Assembly: GCA_019314105.1 (NCBI GenBank)
Contig: JAFCZY010000172.1
Coordinates: 1 to 9,043, forward strand
Direction of reading: 5' to 3'
From: Deltaproteobacteria bacterium
GTDB taxonomy: Bacteria; Desulfobacterota; Desulfobacteria; Desulfobacterales; Desulfobacteraceae
DNA length: 9,043 nt
The position numbers and the translations under genes are program-made. Below the pieces are notes generated by a model. It was not told the DNA's origin. It searched no databases and was given only the letters and a program-made list of their open reading frames with translations. How positions within the stretch are numbered: position 1 is the first letter of the stretch; every line of letters starts with the position of its first letter. Positions 1 to 6,168 of the stretch are shown here, one piece after another.

Positions 1-639
1 GACATTTCCGAATTCAGATCCCATGTAAGCTCTTGTCAACGGAGCAACAATCATATGAGAGAATCTTGAGAACGGTATAAGAATAAGCATGATTTCACCC
101 GAGATCACATGAACAATCACCATTTGTTTATAGAAAAAAAACTGGTGATACGCTAAAAAGCCTGTAATAAAAGGCAAGGCAACCATTAATAATAACACAT
201 AATCTTTAAAGGAGGTTAAATATTTAACTTCAGGGACTTTCTGCCTGCGAATGGCAAAAAATACCAGCGCAAAAATGATAACAAGTGTTAATATATCCGC
301 CAAGCCGTCATCCATCGCTATCCAGGAAATTTGAAATGCTTCATTGATCAAAACAATATGAGACATCAAAAAGATAGGCACTATAAAAAGAAGCAAGTGA
401 AAAATATAAGATATTGCATAAAAAATCGGGCTCTGACGGGTACTTTGAGGAAAAAACGGAATCAACCAGGCAAAGATTGATCTTAAGCTGTGTTTCAGGG
501 TCAAATACGAATAAATATATGACTCTTTAGCATTCACATCTTTGATAATAATAATAAGTTTAAAGATCAGGCCGAGTATGAAAATCGAAAAAGCAACCCA
601 GACCATTGGCCCCATAATAAAATCTATAAAGGCATTCAT
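1..639 (-). CDS. tmcC: TmcC-like membrane cytochrome b subunit (NarI-like), C-terminus cut off by window edge
   Basis: This is an integral-membrane di-heme b subunit of the kind that passes electrons between a periplasmic cytochrome c3/HdrD-like module and the quinone pool in sulfate reducers. The 213 visible residues open with MNAFIDFIMGPMVW and form about five hydrophobic segments (roughly residues 12-33, 74-100, 115-131, 147-165 and 175-197). Four histidines, H81, H94, H177 and H195, lie in the second and last of these segments; this pairing matches the two b-heme sites of NarI-type subunits. The ATG at 639 follows an AAAGGAG ribosome-binding site with a 6-base gap. The gene starts 27 bases after the tmcD stop, so the two are probably cotranscribed. 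The frame stays open to position 1, so the C-terminus is missing. DsrM or HmeC relatives share this fold; the tmcD neighbour favours TmcC. Confidence 0.75.
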   Translation of the reverse strand, partial: MNAFIDFIMGPMVWVAFSIFILGLIFKLIIIIKDVNAKESYIYSYLTLKHSLRSIFAWLIPFFPQSTRQSPIFYAISYIFHLLLFIVPIFLMSHIVLINEAFQISWIAMDDGLADILTLVIIFALVFFAIRRQKVPEVKYLTSFKDYVLLLMVALPFITGFLAYHQFFFYKQMVIVHVISGEIMLILIPFSRFSHMIVAPLTRAYMGSEFGNV

Positions 640-666
640 ATTTGTCTCCTTTGAAAGAACATCCTT

Positions 667-1931
667 TTATAAAATTTTGTCCAATGACATGATGATCCGT
701 TGATACACACCATCTTTCACTGCTTTTTGCAAAATTTTTGTGTTATCGGGACTAATGACAGGCGTTGCCATAAAATCATAGCCCGTGGGGATCACAATAT
801 TATTGACCACCAGAAAATATTGACCCTTTTTTTCAATGACCACTGAAACAATATTTCCATCCGGGCTGATGCACGGATGAAACACCTTGTCTGCTGCAAG
901 GTTCCATTTTTTTTGATTGACCGCAAGTGTCCAGGTGTCCTTGTCTTTGAGAACAGCAACCAGAGTAGACCCATCTTTAGAATAGATAAGATCTGAAATC
1001 ATCTGATTTGCTGCCATATTCCATGTCTTATCATTTTCAGAAATCGTCCATTCCCCAAACTTGTCCGATGCAATTGCCGCTACATTTCCGGTATTTTGTG
1101 ACACCACAAGCCGCCAGATCTGATTGTATTGCGTCTTCCAAAAAGGTTGACCATCTTTATAAATCACCCATTTGCCGCCTTGCTTTACCGGCGCAATAAC
1201 TGAATTTCCGCCTGAAAAAAACACTGGTTTCCATACAGATTGAAATTTTTTATCCCAGGCAGTATCATTAACAACAATGGTATAATCCGTCCGATTCAGT
1301 CTGGCACCATATGCCACATTGTCACCACTTGCATCAAAACTGATATCCCAGATGTTCAAAAAATTCTTCTCGATCGCTTTTCCATTCACCGCACAAGAAA
1401 AAATCCCTTGTTTAAACACTTCAATATCCGCCTGTGACATTGATGTCACCTGAACAACAGCGGCAGTATTACCCGTATCACTCAATACCATTTCATTGAT
1501 GTTTTGATGTTTCCATACAATTGATTCCAGAGGGTATCATTGACCGCCATTCCGTATTCTGAATCTTTCTGAACGGCCAGGCTCAAACTTGAACCATCCT
1601 GCGTCATCTGTAAATTCCAGATGAAATCAAACCAGTTCTTCCATTCATTGCCACCGATACTCAATGTCCATTCTTCGTCACTGCTGACACAGGCAGCAAA
1701 TTTTCCATTGGGCAATGGTCTCAGCCCCCAAGCCTTGTCATACTCCTTATCCCAGGTTTTACCATTTTCGCACACGGTAAACACACCTTCTTCGACATTC
1801 ACAATGCTGGCAATGGTCTCCCCGTCCGGAGTAACATAGGGTTCCTCCACCCAGGCAAATCGGTCTTCCCACTCTCGGACAGGTACTTCCTTTAAATCCG
1901 TATTCCAGTCAAAAGTTTTGCTTTCTTTCAT
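667..1931 (-). CDS. tmcD: TmcD-like tryptophan-rich repeat protein, reading frame broken by a single-base indel
   Basis: TmcD is the tryptophan-rich subunit of the Tmc respiratory complex of sulfate reducers; its exact role is unknown to me. The reading frame is split. The N-terminal part (from ATG 1931) hits a stop at 1482, and the rest continues in another frame from about 1503 to the stop at 667. Adding one base in the A-run opposite 1502-1505 gives one 421-residue protein with the join NIK-NINEMVLSD, which matches the repeat pattern on both sides. It holds about 20 Trp and about ten repeats of 40-47 residues, roughly W-x3-F/Y-x3-W, then S-x-D-G, then a hydrophobic strand ending in V-x-W and V-N-x2-W. 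This suggests a beta-propeller-like fold. There is no signal peptide or membrane segment, so it is probably cytoplasmic. The ATG at 1931 (MKESKTFDW) has GGAG 6 bases upstream and is preferred to the ATG at 1979, which lacks a site. Without the correction, the two pieces are 149 residues (from 1931) and 274 residues. Confidence 0.7.
1502..1505 (-). other. Frameshift site inside tmcD (one base missing)
   Basis: Reading the minus strand, codons GGA AAC ATC AAA end at 1503, and the homologous frame resumes with AAC ATC AAT GAA ATG from the same base 1503. The coding strand has a run of four A here; five A would restore one continuous repeat protein. The unshifted frame adds only TSMKWY and then stops. 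No good slippery heptamer is present, so programmed -1 frameshifting is unlikely. A missed base in a homopolymer or a true deletion both fit. Confidence 0.75.
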
Positions 1932-2006
1932 TTTTATCTCCGAATTTGTTGATCGACACTCATTATCTCTCAGATTCATTACTCATTTTTTTTATTAAAA
2001 GTATTA

Positions 2007-2035
2007 ATAATCATATCCAACGATGTTATTGTCAA
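2007..2035 (-). promoter_or_regulatory. Candidate sigma70-type promoter for tmcD-tmcC
   Basis: On the minus strand a perfect -35 TTGACA (2035-2030) is followed by a 17-base spacer and a -10 GATTAT (2012-2007, 4 of 6 matches to TATAAT). Transcription would begin near 2000, about 70 bases before the tmcD start at 1931. A dyad, TTATTG-N12-CAATAA (2026-2049), overlaps the -35 and could be an operator or chance in AT-rich DNA. The rest of the 1932-2055 gap is AT-rich, and I see no clear terminator for the upstream operon in it. Confidence 0.45.
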
Positions 2036-2055
2036 GCATTTTTCAATAAAACAAT

Positions 2056-2895
2056 CTATTTCCATCCAAAATCTGTGGTATAGGCTTTAAAAAAGGCCAT
2101 GATCTGTTTTGTTTTTTCTCCTGCCCGACCCGATGCGATAGTCGTATCATTCACCTTGATGACCGGCACGATTTCTTTGTTGGAGGCAGTGATAAAAATC
2201 TCATCCATTTCCAAAAATTCTGTCAGTTTCATATGACGCATCTCAAGTGTAAGATCTTTCGGGATCAGCTTGAGAACAACACCTCTGGTAACTCCCGGCA
2301 AAATATTATCCGGCGGCGTAATAATGGTGGCGCCTTTGATTCCAAAAATATTGGTGGTGGTGCCCTCCAATACCCGCTGATTCCGATCAACATAGACGGC
2401 TTCCACGGCCCCGGTCTTGTGGGCTTTCTGTAATGCAACCACAGCCGACAAATAATTGATACTTTTGGCGGTGGGGATAAATCGTTCTATATCAGCAGTG
2501 ATAATCGATGCCCCATCCGTATACCACTCGTCCGGCAATCGAAACTTGGGGGTGACCATGACCATGAGAACCCCGTTACCCTGAGGCGTCACCCCGTCCG
2601 GGCTCACACCGCCAGTATAAACCATCCGGATATTAGATTCATCATGATGGGGGTTCCTGTCAATGGTTTCCTGCACAATGTTACATATTTTTTCAGTGGT
2701 ATGCAAAAACTTCAGACCGATTTCCTTTGCTGAATTTTCAAACCGGTTAACATGCTCTTTAAGACAAAAAGGGCGTTTGTTGTAGGTAACCAGAAAATCA
2801 AACACTCCAAATCCCCTTAAAACAATAATATCCTTGACAGGAATCCGGGCATCCTCATCATCAACAAATTCTCCATTAATATAATATGTGTCCAC
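2056..2895 (-). CDS. Class IV PLP-dependent aminotransferase (branched-chain / D-amino-acid aminotransferase family)
   Basis: This is a fold-type IV transaminase of the IlvE / D-alanine aminotransferase / aminodeoxychorismate lyase superfamily, cytoplasmic, 279 residues, the usual length. The PLP Schiff-base lysine is K144 in AKSINY. H48-x2-R51-x3-S55 is the conserved N-domain motif, E177 with GTTTNIFG forms the cofactor pocket, GVTR is at 201-204 and TASNKEIVPV at 236-245. The usual GDGVFE motif near residue 30 is altered to GFGVFDF, so substrate specificity cannot be assigned. The start codon is GTG at 2895, only 4 bases after a strong AAGGGGGG ribosome-binding site; no better start is visible. 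The gene begins 27 bases after the proB stop, so it is probably the last gene of the proA-proB transcript. IlvE-like, Dat-like or PabC-like activities are all possible. Confidence 0.85.
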   Translation of the reverse strand: MDTYYINGEFVDDEDARIPVKDIIVLRGFGVFDFLVTYNKRPFCLKEHVNRFENSAKEIGLKFLHTTEKICNIVQETIDRNPHHDESNIRMVYTGGVSPDGVTPQGNGVLMVMVTPKFRLPDEWYTDGASIITADIERFIPTAKSINYLSAVVALQKAHKTGAVEAVYVDRNQRVLEGTTTNIFGIKGATIITPPDNILPGVTRGVVLKLIPKDLTLEMRHMKLTEFLEMDEIFITASNKEIVPVIKVNDTTIASGRAGEKTKQIMAFFKAYTTDFGWK

Positions 2896-2922
2896 TTTTC
2901 CCCCCTTGCTTATTTATATTTT

Positions 2923-4044
2923 CTATTCTGTAAGCACAAGATTGTTTCGATGAATGATTTCGTCATAGTGCTTACCACCAAGGCATGCTTCTATCTGAAA
3001 TGTTTTTAATCCCTTTATCAAATTAATATCAGAGGATCTGTAATTGACCAGTCCAATGCCGATAATTTCATCGGCAAGCGTCTTAAAAGAGACGGCAGCG
3101 CCTTCTTCAAACTTTCCTTCTACGGCGACAACCCCTATGGGCAGCAGACTTTTCCCATTCTGGCGGACAGCACGGACAGCCCCGTTATCAATCATCAGAC
3201 TTCCTTTAGGGGCGAGGGTATAGGCAATCCAACATTTTCGGCTGGCCATTTTTTCTTTTTTCGGAACAAAATATGTGCCAAGGTCTTCCCCGTCGAAAAG
3301 TCGCAATAATACATTGGGCGTGTCACCTCTTGCCACTATTATCGGGATGCCGGCCGAAGTGACTTTCTTAGCAGCCTGAATTTTACTGAGCATTCCTCCG
3401 GTGCCCAGTGTTCCGGGAAGACAACTTGCAAATTCTTCAATTTCTTTTTTAAAACTGCTCACCCTTGGAATCAACTTCGCATCGGAAAACATCCTTGGAT
3501 CTTTATTATACAACCCGTCAATATCGGTTAAAATGAATAAGAAATCAGCGTCCATCAACAAAGTGATCATGGCGGCAAGATTGTCATTATCCCCTAATTT
3601 TATTTCTTCAACCATAATGGTATCATTCTCATTAATAATAGGGACAACTTTCCAGTCGATGAGCGTATACAAGGTATTTCTTGCATTCAGATACCGTTTC
3701 CGATTATTCAAATCTTCAGCCGTTAAAAGAATCTGAGCAACCTTTTTATCACACCCGGCAAAACTTTTTTCATAGGCATTTATCACACCGCTCTGCCCAA
3801 TAGCTGAAATTGCCTGGCGTTTTGGTATCTCATCCGGACGGCGTTCCATTTCCATTTTCCGCAATCCCGCAGCCATGGCTCCCGAGGATACCAGGATCAC
3901 CTCAATTCCTTTATCCATAAGAGTGTTGATTTGCCTGGAGATGGAATCAATCACTTCCAGGTTTAAACTGTTCTTTGCAGTGATCACATTACTGCCTAAT
4001 TTTACAACCACCCGTTTGGCATTGATCAATCGTTGTCTTGGCAT
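2923..4044 (-). CDS. proB: Glutamate 5-kinase with C-terminal PUA domain
   Basis: ProB phosphorylates glutamate to gamma-glutamyl phosphate with ATP, the first and normally proline-inhibited step of proline synthesis, in the cytoplasm. The protein has 373 residues, typical for the two-domain form. The amino-acid-kinase domain covers roughly residues 8-255, with KLGSN (15-19), SSGA (53-56), NENDT (138-142), GDND (151-154), LTDIDGLYNKDPR (172-184) and GTGGM with K221 (214-221) for ATP and substrate binding. Residues about 280-360 form a PUA domain. The ATG at 4044 lies 9 bases after the proA stop and opens MPRQRLINAKRVVVKLGS; its ribosome-binding site is weak (GAGA), which suggests translational coupling to proA. 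The order proA then proB is the reverse of the common proBA arrangement. Confidence 0.95.
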   Translation of the reverse strand: MPRQRLINAKRVVVKLGSNVITAKNSLNLEVIDSISRQINTLMDKGIEVILVSSGAMAAGLRKMEMERRPDEIPKRQAISAIGQSGVINAYEKSFAGCDKKVAQILLTAEDLNNRKRYLNARNTLYTLIDWKVVPIINENDTIMVEEIKLGDNDNLAAMITLLMDADFLFILTDIDGLYNKDPRMFSDAKLIPRVSSFKKEIEEFASCLPGTLGTGGMLSKIQAAKKVTSAGIPIIVARGDTPNVLLRLFDGEDLGTYFVPKKEKMASRKCWIAYTLAPKGSLMIDNGAVRAVRQNGKSLLPIGVVAVEGKFEEGAAVSFKTLADEIIGIGLVNYRSSDINLIKGLKTFQIEACLGGKHYDEIIHRNNLVLTE

Positions 4045-4053
4045 AATTTATCT

Positions 4054-5349
4054 CTAATTGAACTCATTTTTTAATGATTTATGGGTGAAAGAGTTTGCCG
4101 TTATACCGGTATAGTCTTTTACCATATGCCCATCCCCCACAAGACGCCATTGATAAATCATAAGGCCTTCGAGGCCAACCGGCCCTCTTGCATGAATTTT
4201 ATTGGTACTGATTCCCACTTCAGCGCCCAGACCGAACCGGAACCCATCAGCGAATCTGCTGCTGCAATTCCAAAACGCATCTGCCGTATCTGCATGATCC
4301 ATAAAATAAAGGGCTCTTTTTTTATCGCCCGTAACAATCACATCTGTATGACCCGATCCATATTGATTAATATGGGCAACCGCCTCTTGCAGGGAGGGGA
4401 CAACTTTAATGGAAACCATCAAATCAAGATATTCGGTTTTCCAATCTTTCTCTGTGGCTGCTTCAACGTCAATGATGGCACCCGTATTTTCACATCCATA
4501 AATTTTTACCCCCTGCCCTTCCAGTTTATTTTTCAACTCCGGAAGTATCTTTGGAGCGCCTGCTTCATGCACCAGGATGGTTTCTATGGCATTACAAACC
4601 GCTACATATTGACATTTGCTGTCTATGGACAGATCAATCGCCATCTTTGGATCGGCAAACCGATCAATATAAAGATGGCAGATTCCGTCTGCATGTCCCA
4701 GAACCGGGATGATTGTATTGTCCATAATATAGCGCACAAACGCATTACTGCCCCTTGGGATGATCAGATCAATCGAATTTTCAAGTTTCAACATCTGGTC
4801 CACATCACTGCGGGTTTCCAGCAGTCCCAGCCAGCCATCAGGCAGCCCTGAATCAATCCCGGCTCTGGAAATAACCGCTGCCAGAATTTGATTAGTGGCA
4901 GATGCTTCACTGCCGCCTTTCAACAATACCGCATTCCCACTTTTCAGACAGAGCGCCGCAATCTGTACTAGGGCATCGGGACGGGATTCAAAAATCACCC
5001 CGATAACCCCAATGGGTCTGCTGACCTTAAAAAGCGTAAGTCCTTTGTCCAACTCCGTGGCTCTCAATGTTTTCCCCACCGGGTCTTCTAATTTTATCAG
5101 ACTTGCAATTCCTTCACTGGCCTCTACTATTTTGGCACGATCAAATTTCAAGCGTTTCAGCAAAGGGGCTTCGAGATTATCCTTCTGGGCTTGTTCAAGA
5201 TCTTTTTTATTGGCGTTAATGATAAGATCCGTGTTCTCTTCTAACGCAGTGATAATATTTTGCAATGCCGTATCTTTAATCTCACCTGAAAGCGCTGACA
5301 TAAAAATTGCCGCTTTTTTACAGTGAGAGGCGATTGATTGAATATCCAT
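4054..5349 (-). CDS. proA: Glutamate-5-semialdehyde dehydrogenase (gamma-glutamyl phosphate reductase)
   Basis: ProA reduces gamma-glutamyl phosphate with NADPH to glutamate-5-semialdehyde, which cyclises to pyrroline-5-carboxylate; this is the second step of proline synthesis. The protein has 431 residues, slightly longer than the usual ~417, and belongs to the aldehyde dehydrogenase superfamily. The catalytic cysteine is C252 in VCNAIET. Other signatures are RPIGVIGVIFESRPD (111-125), LKGGSEA (143-149), IIPRGSNAFVRYI (196-208), HADGICHLYID (219-229) and the C-terminal SRFADGFRFGLGAEVGIST (364-382) with HARGPVGLEGL (386-396). The stretch DSKCQYVAVCNA differs from the more common DAKTQxPxVCNA, but the catalytic residue is kept. 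The ATG at 5349 has AAGGA about 6 bases upstream. It is the first gene of the proA-proB-aminotransferase operon. Confidence 0.95.
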   Translation of the reverse strand: MDIQSIASHCKKAAIFMSALSGEIKDTALQNIITALEENTDLIINANKKDLEQAQKDNLEAPLLKRLKFDRAKIVEASEGIASLIKLEDPVGKTLRATELDKGLTLFKVSRPIGVIGVIFESRPDALVQIAALCLKSGNAVLLKGGSEASATNQILAAVISRAGIDSGLPDGWLGLLETRSDVDQMLKLENSIDLIIPRGSNAFVRYIMDNTIIPVLGHADGICHLYIDRFADPKMAIDLSIDSKCQYVAVCNAIETILVHEAGAPKILPELKNKLEGQGVKIYGCENTGAIIDVEAATEKDWKTEYLDLMVSIKVVPSLQEAVAHINQYGSGHTDVIVTGDKKRALYFMDHADTADAFWNCSSRFADGFRFGLGAEVGISTNKIHARGPVGLEGLMIYQWRLVGDGHMVKDYTGITANSFTHKSLKNEFN

Positions 5350-5392
5350 ATTTTTTCCTTAACCTAAAATTCCAATTCGTTTGTTATGAAGA

Positions 5393-5421
5393 TTCATCCA
5401 TTAAATTCATTGTCCTGTCAA
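5393..5421 (-). promoter_or_regulatory. Possible promoter for the proA operon
   Basis: On the minus strand a perfect TTGACA (5421-5416) lies about 70 bases upstream of proA. The best -10 at 17-base spacing is GATGAA (5398-5393), only 3 of 6 matches, so the call rests mainly on the -35 and on position. An activator or a different start could apply. Confidence 0.3.
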
Positions 5422-5508
5422 GGGGAAAATCCAATTCAACGGGAAGAACAGAAACCAACATATCTCTTCTTCTCTTTTAACCAGCAAAAAAACGACTTAA
5501 CCAGAAAT

Positions 5509-5537
5509 TTGCAAACTCACCAAACCATGATTATAGT
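5509..5537 (+). promoter_or_regulatory. Candidate sigma70-type promoter for the cupin gene
   Basis: TTGCAA (5509-5514, 4 of 6 matches to the -35) is separated by 17 bases from TATAGT (5532-5537, 5 of 6 matches to the -10). Transcription would start near 5544, leaving a leader of about 45 bases before the cupin start. The rest of the 5350-5589 divergent intergenic region holds the possible proA promoter on the other strand and nothing else I can name. Confidence 0.5.
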
Positions 5538-5589
5538 CAACAGACATAAGGATACAATACAACCCCTTACTTTTTAAAAGGACCTTATC

Positions 5590-5958
5590 ATGACAGAAAA
5601 AACAACCCAGTTAATTAAAAACATCCCTTTTGCCACACCGGTTGATATCATTAATCTTGTAGATTATGAAGAAGGAAGAGTTGTCAGTAGAACCCTTTCA
5701 AGCAAATCCCACGTCAATATTACGCTGTTTGCCTTTGACAAGGGGGAAGAAATCAGTGCTCACACTTCCCCGGGCGATGCAATGATTCAGGTTCTGGATG
5801 GCGAAGCGCTTATTAATATTGATGGCAAGAAAATAACCGCAACCAAAGGACAGGTGGTGGTGATGCCGGCGAATGTACCCCATTCCGTCACTGCCCATTC
5901 TCAGTTTAAAATGATCTTAACCGTGGTGAAACAGCCTGTCGGCATTAGTGGCATGTAA
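5590..5958 (+). CDS. Small single-domain cupin protein
   Basis: This is a 122-residue protein that is almost entirely one conserved beta-barrel cupin domain; its substrate is unknown. Cupin motif 1 runs from G52 to G71 (GEEISAHTSPGDAMIQVLDG) and motif 2 from G87 to H98 (KGQVVVMPANVPH). Of the canonical metal ligands, H58 and H98 are present, while the second histidine position is S60 and the glutamate position is A64. Many small AHxxPGDA-type cupins share this pattern, so metal binding and catalysis are uncertain and a binding or sensor role is possible. The ATG at 5590 follows AAGGA (5578-5582) with a 7-base gap. The gene is divergent from proA and is followed after 210 bases by fdhA in the same direction. 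I see no terminator between them, but the fdhA leader has its own promoter-like elements. Confidence 0.85.
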   Translation: MTEKTTQLIKNIPFATPVDIINLVDYEEGRVVSRTLSSKSHVNITLFAFDKGEEISAHTSPGDAMIQVLDGEALINIDGKKITATKGQVVVMPANVPHSVTAHSQFKMILTVVKQPVGISGM

Positions 5959-5980
5959 CCCAATAACAAGAAAAAAAACT

Positions 5981-5999
5981 TTGTAACCTTTTTGTAACC
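5981..5999 (+). promoter_or_regulatory. Tandem TTGTAACC repeats, candidate response-regulator box
   Basis: TTGTAACC occurs at 5981-5988 and again at 5992-5999, exactly 11 bases apart, which is one helical turn. Such phased direct repeats are typical of OmpR/PhoB-family response regulator sites. A further TGTAACC lies at 5954-5960 across the cupin stop codon, and TGTAAC recurs at 6073-6078. The second copy overlaps the candidate -35 of the fdhA promoter. The regulator is unknown. Confidence 0.4.
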
Positions 6000-6021
6000 C
6001 TCCTGTGCTATCGCTAATAAT
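5992..6021 (+). promoter_or_regulatory. fdhA: Candidate fdhA promoter
   Basis: TTGTAA (5992-5997, 4 of 6 to the -35) is followed after 18 bases by AATAAT (6016-6021, 5 of 6 to the -10). A start near 6028 would give a leader of about 140 bases that contains the whole inverted repeat at 6036-6125. The overlap of the -35 with the tandem repeat would suit an activator-dependent promoter. No good sigma54 site (GG-N10-GC) was seen. Confidence 0.35.
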
Positions 6022-6035
6022 AGATTAAAAAGAGA

Positions 6036-6125
6036 TTCATTGGTTTTACAGGAAGCATTCTTATTTCAACCCTGTAACAGGTATATCCTTGATTTTAAAT
6101 TGAATGCTTTTCACAAACCAATGAA
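6036..6125 (+). repeat. Interrupted inverted repeat in the fdhA leader
   Basis: The left arm (6036-6060) and right arm (6102-6125) are complementary. The outer 11 bases TTCATTGGTTT pair with AAACCAATGAA, and the inner 8 bases AAGCATTC pair with GAATGCTT, with a 6/5-base internal loop between. The 41-base apical region contains a perfect small palindrome, CCTGT-A-ACAGG (6071-6081). The structure ends 28 bases before the ribosome-binding site. It could be an RNA hairpin in the leader, a pair of protein-binding sites, or the remains of a small inverted-repeat element. It lacks a U-run, so it is not a simple intrinsic terminator. Confidence 0.6.
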
Positions 6126-6153
6126 ACCAGCAAAAATTTTAAATTCTACTATT

Positions 6154-6160
6154 AAGGAGG
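6154..6160 (+). promoter_or_regulatory. fdhA: Strong ribosome-binding site of fdhA
   Basis: AAGGAGG lies 8 bases before the ATG at 6169 and fixes that start, which begins a twin-arginine signal peptide. The later ATG at 6293, which opens the second frame segment, has no such site and would drop the signal peptide. Confidence 0.8.
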
Positions 6161-6168
6161 CCTTTTAG

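Noticed and set aside
1489..1512. Programmed -1 frameshifting in tmcD
   Set aside because: There is no proper X-XXY-YYZ slippery heptamer, no evident stimulatory structure, and no known precedent; a homopolymer indel explains it more simply.
4081..4851. Long open frame of 256 codons on the plus strand
   Set aside because: It lies wholly inside proA on the opposite strand, has no ribosome-binding site or recognisable domain, and proA is unmistakable.
5386..5577. Possible 63-residue gene just ahead of the cupin
   Set aside because: It has no ribosome-binding site and low-complexity composition, and it spans the promoter-like elements of both divergent genes.
6001..6168. Molybdenum-cofactor riboswitch in the fdhA leader
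   Set aside because: The leader precedes a molybdenum or tungsten enzyme and is structured, but I could not match its stems to the conserved core of that class.
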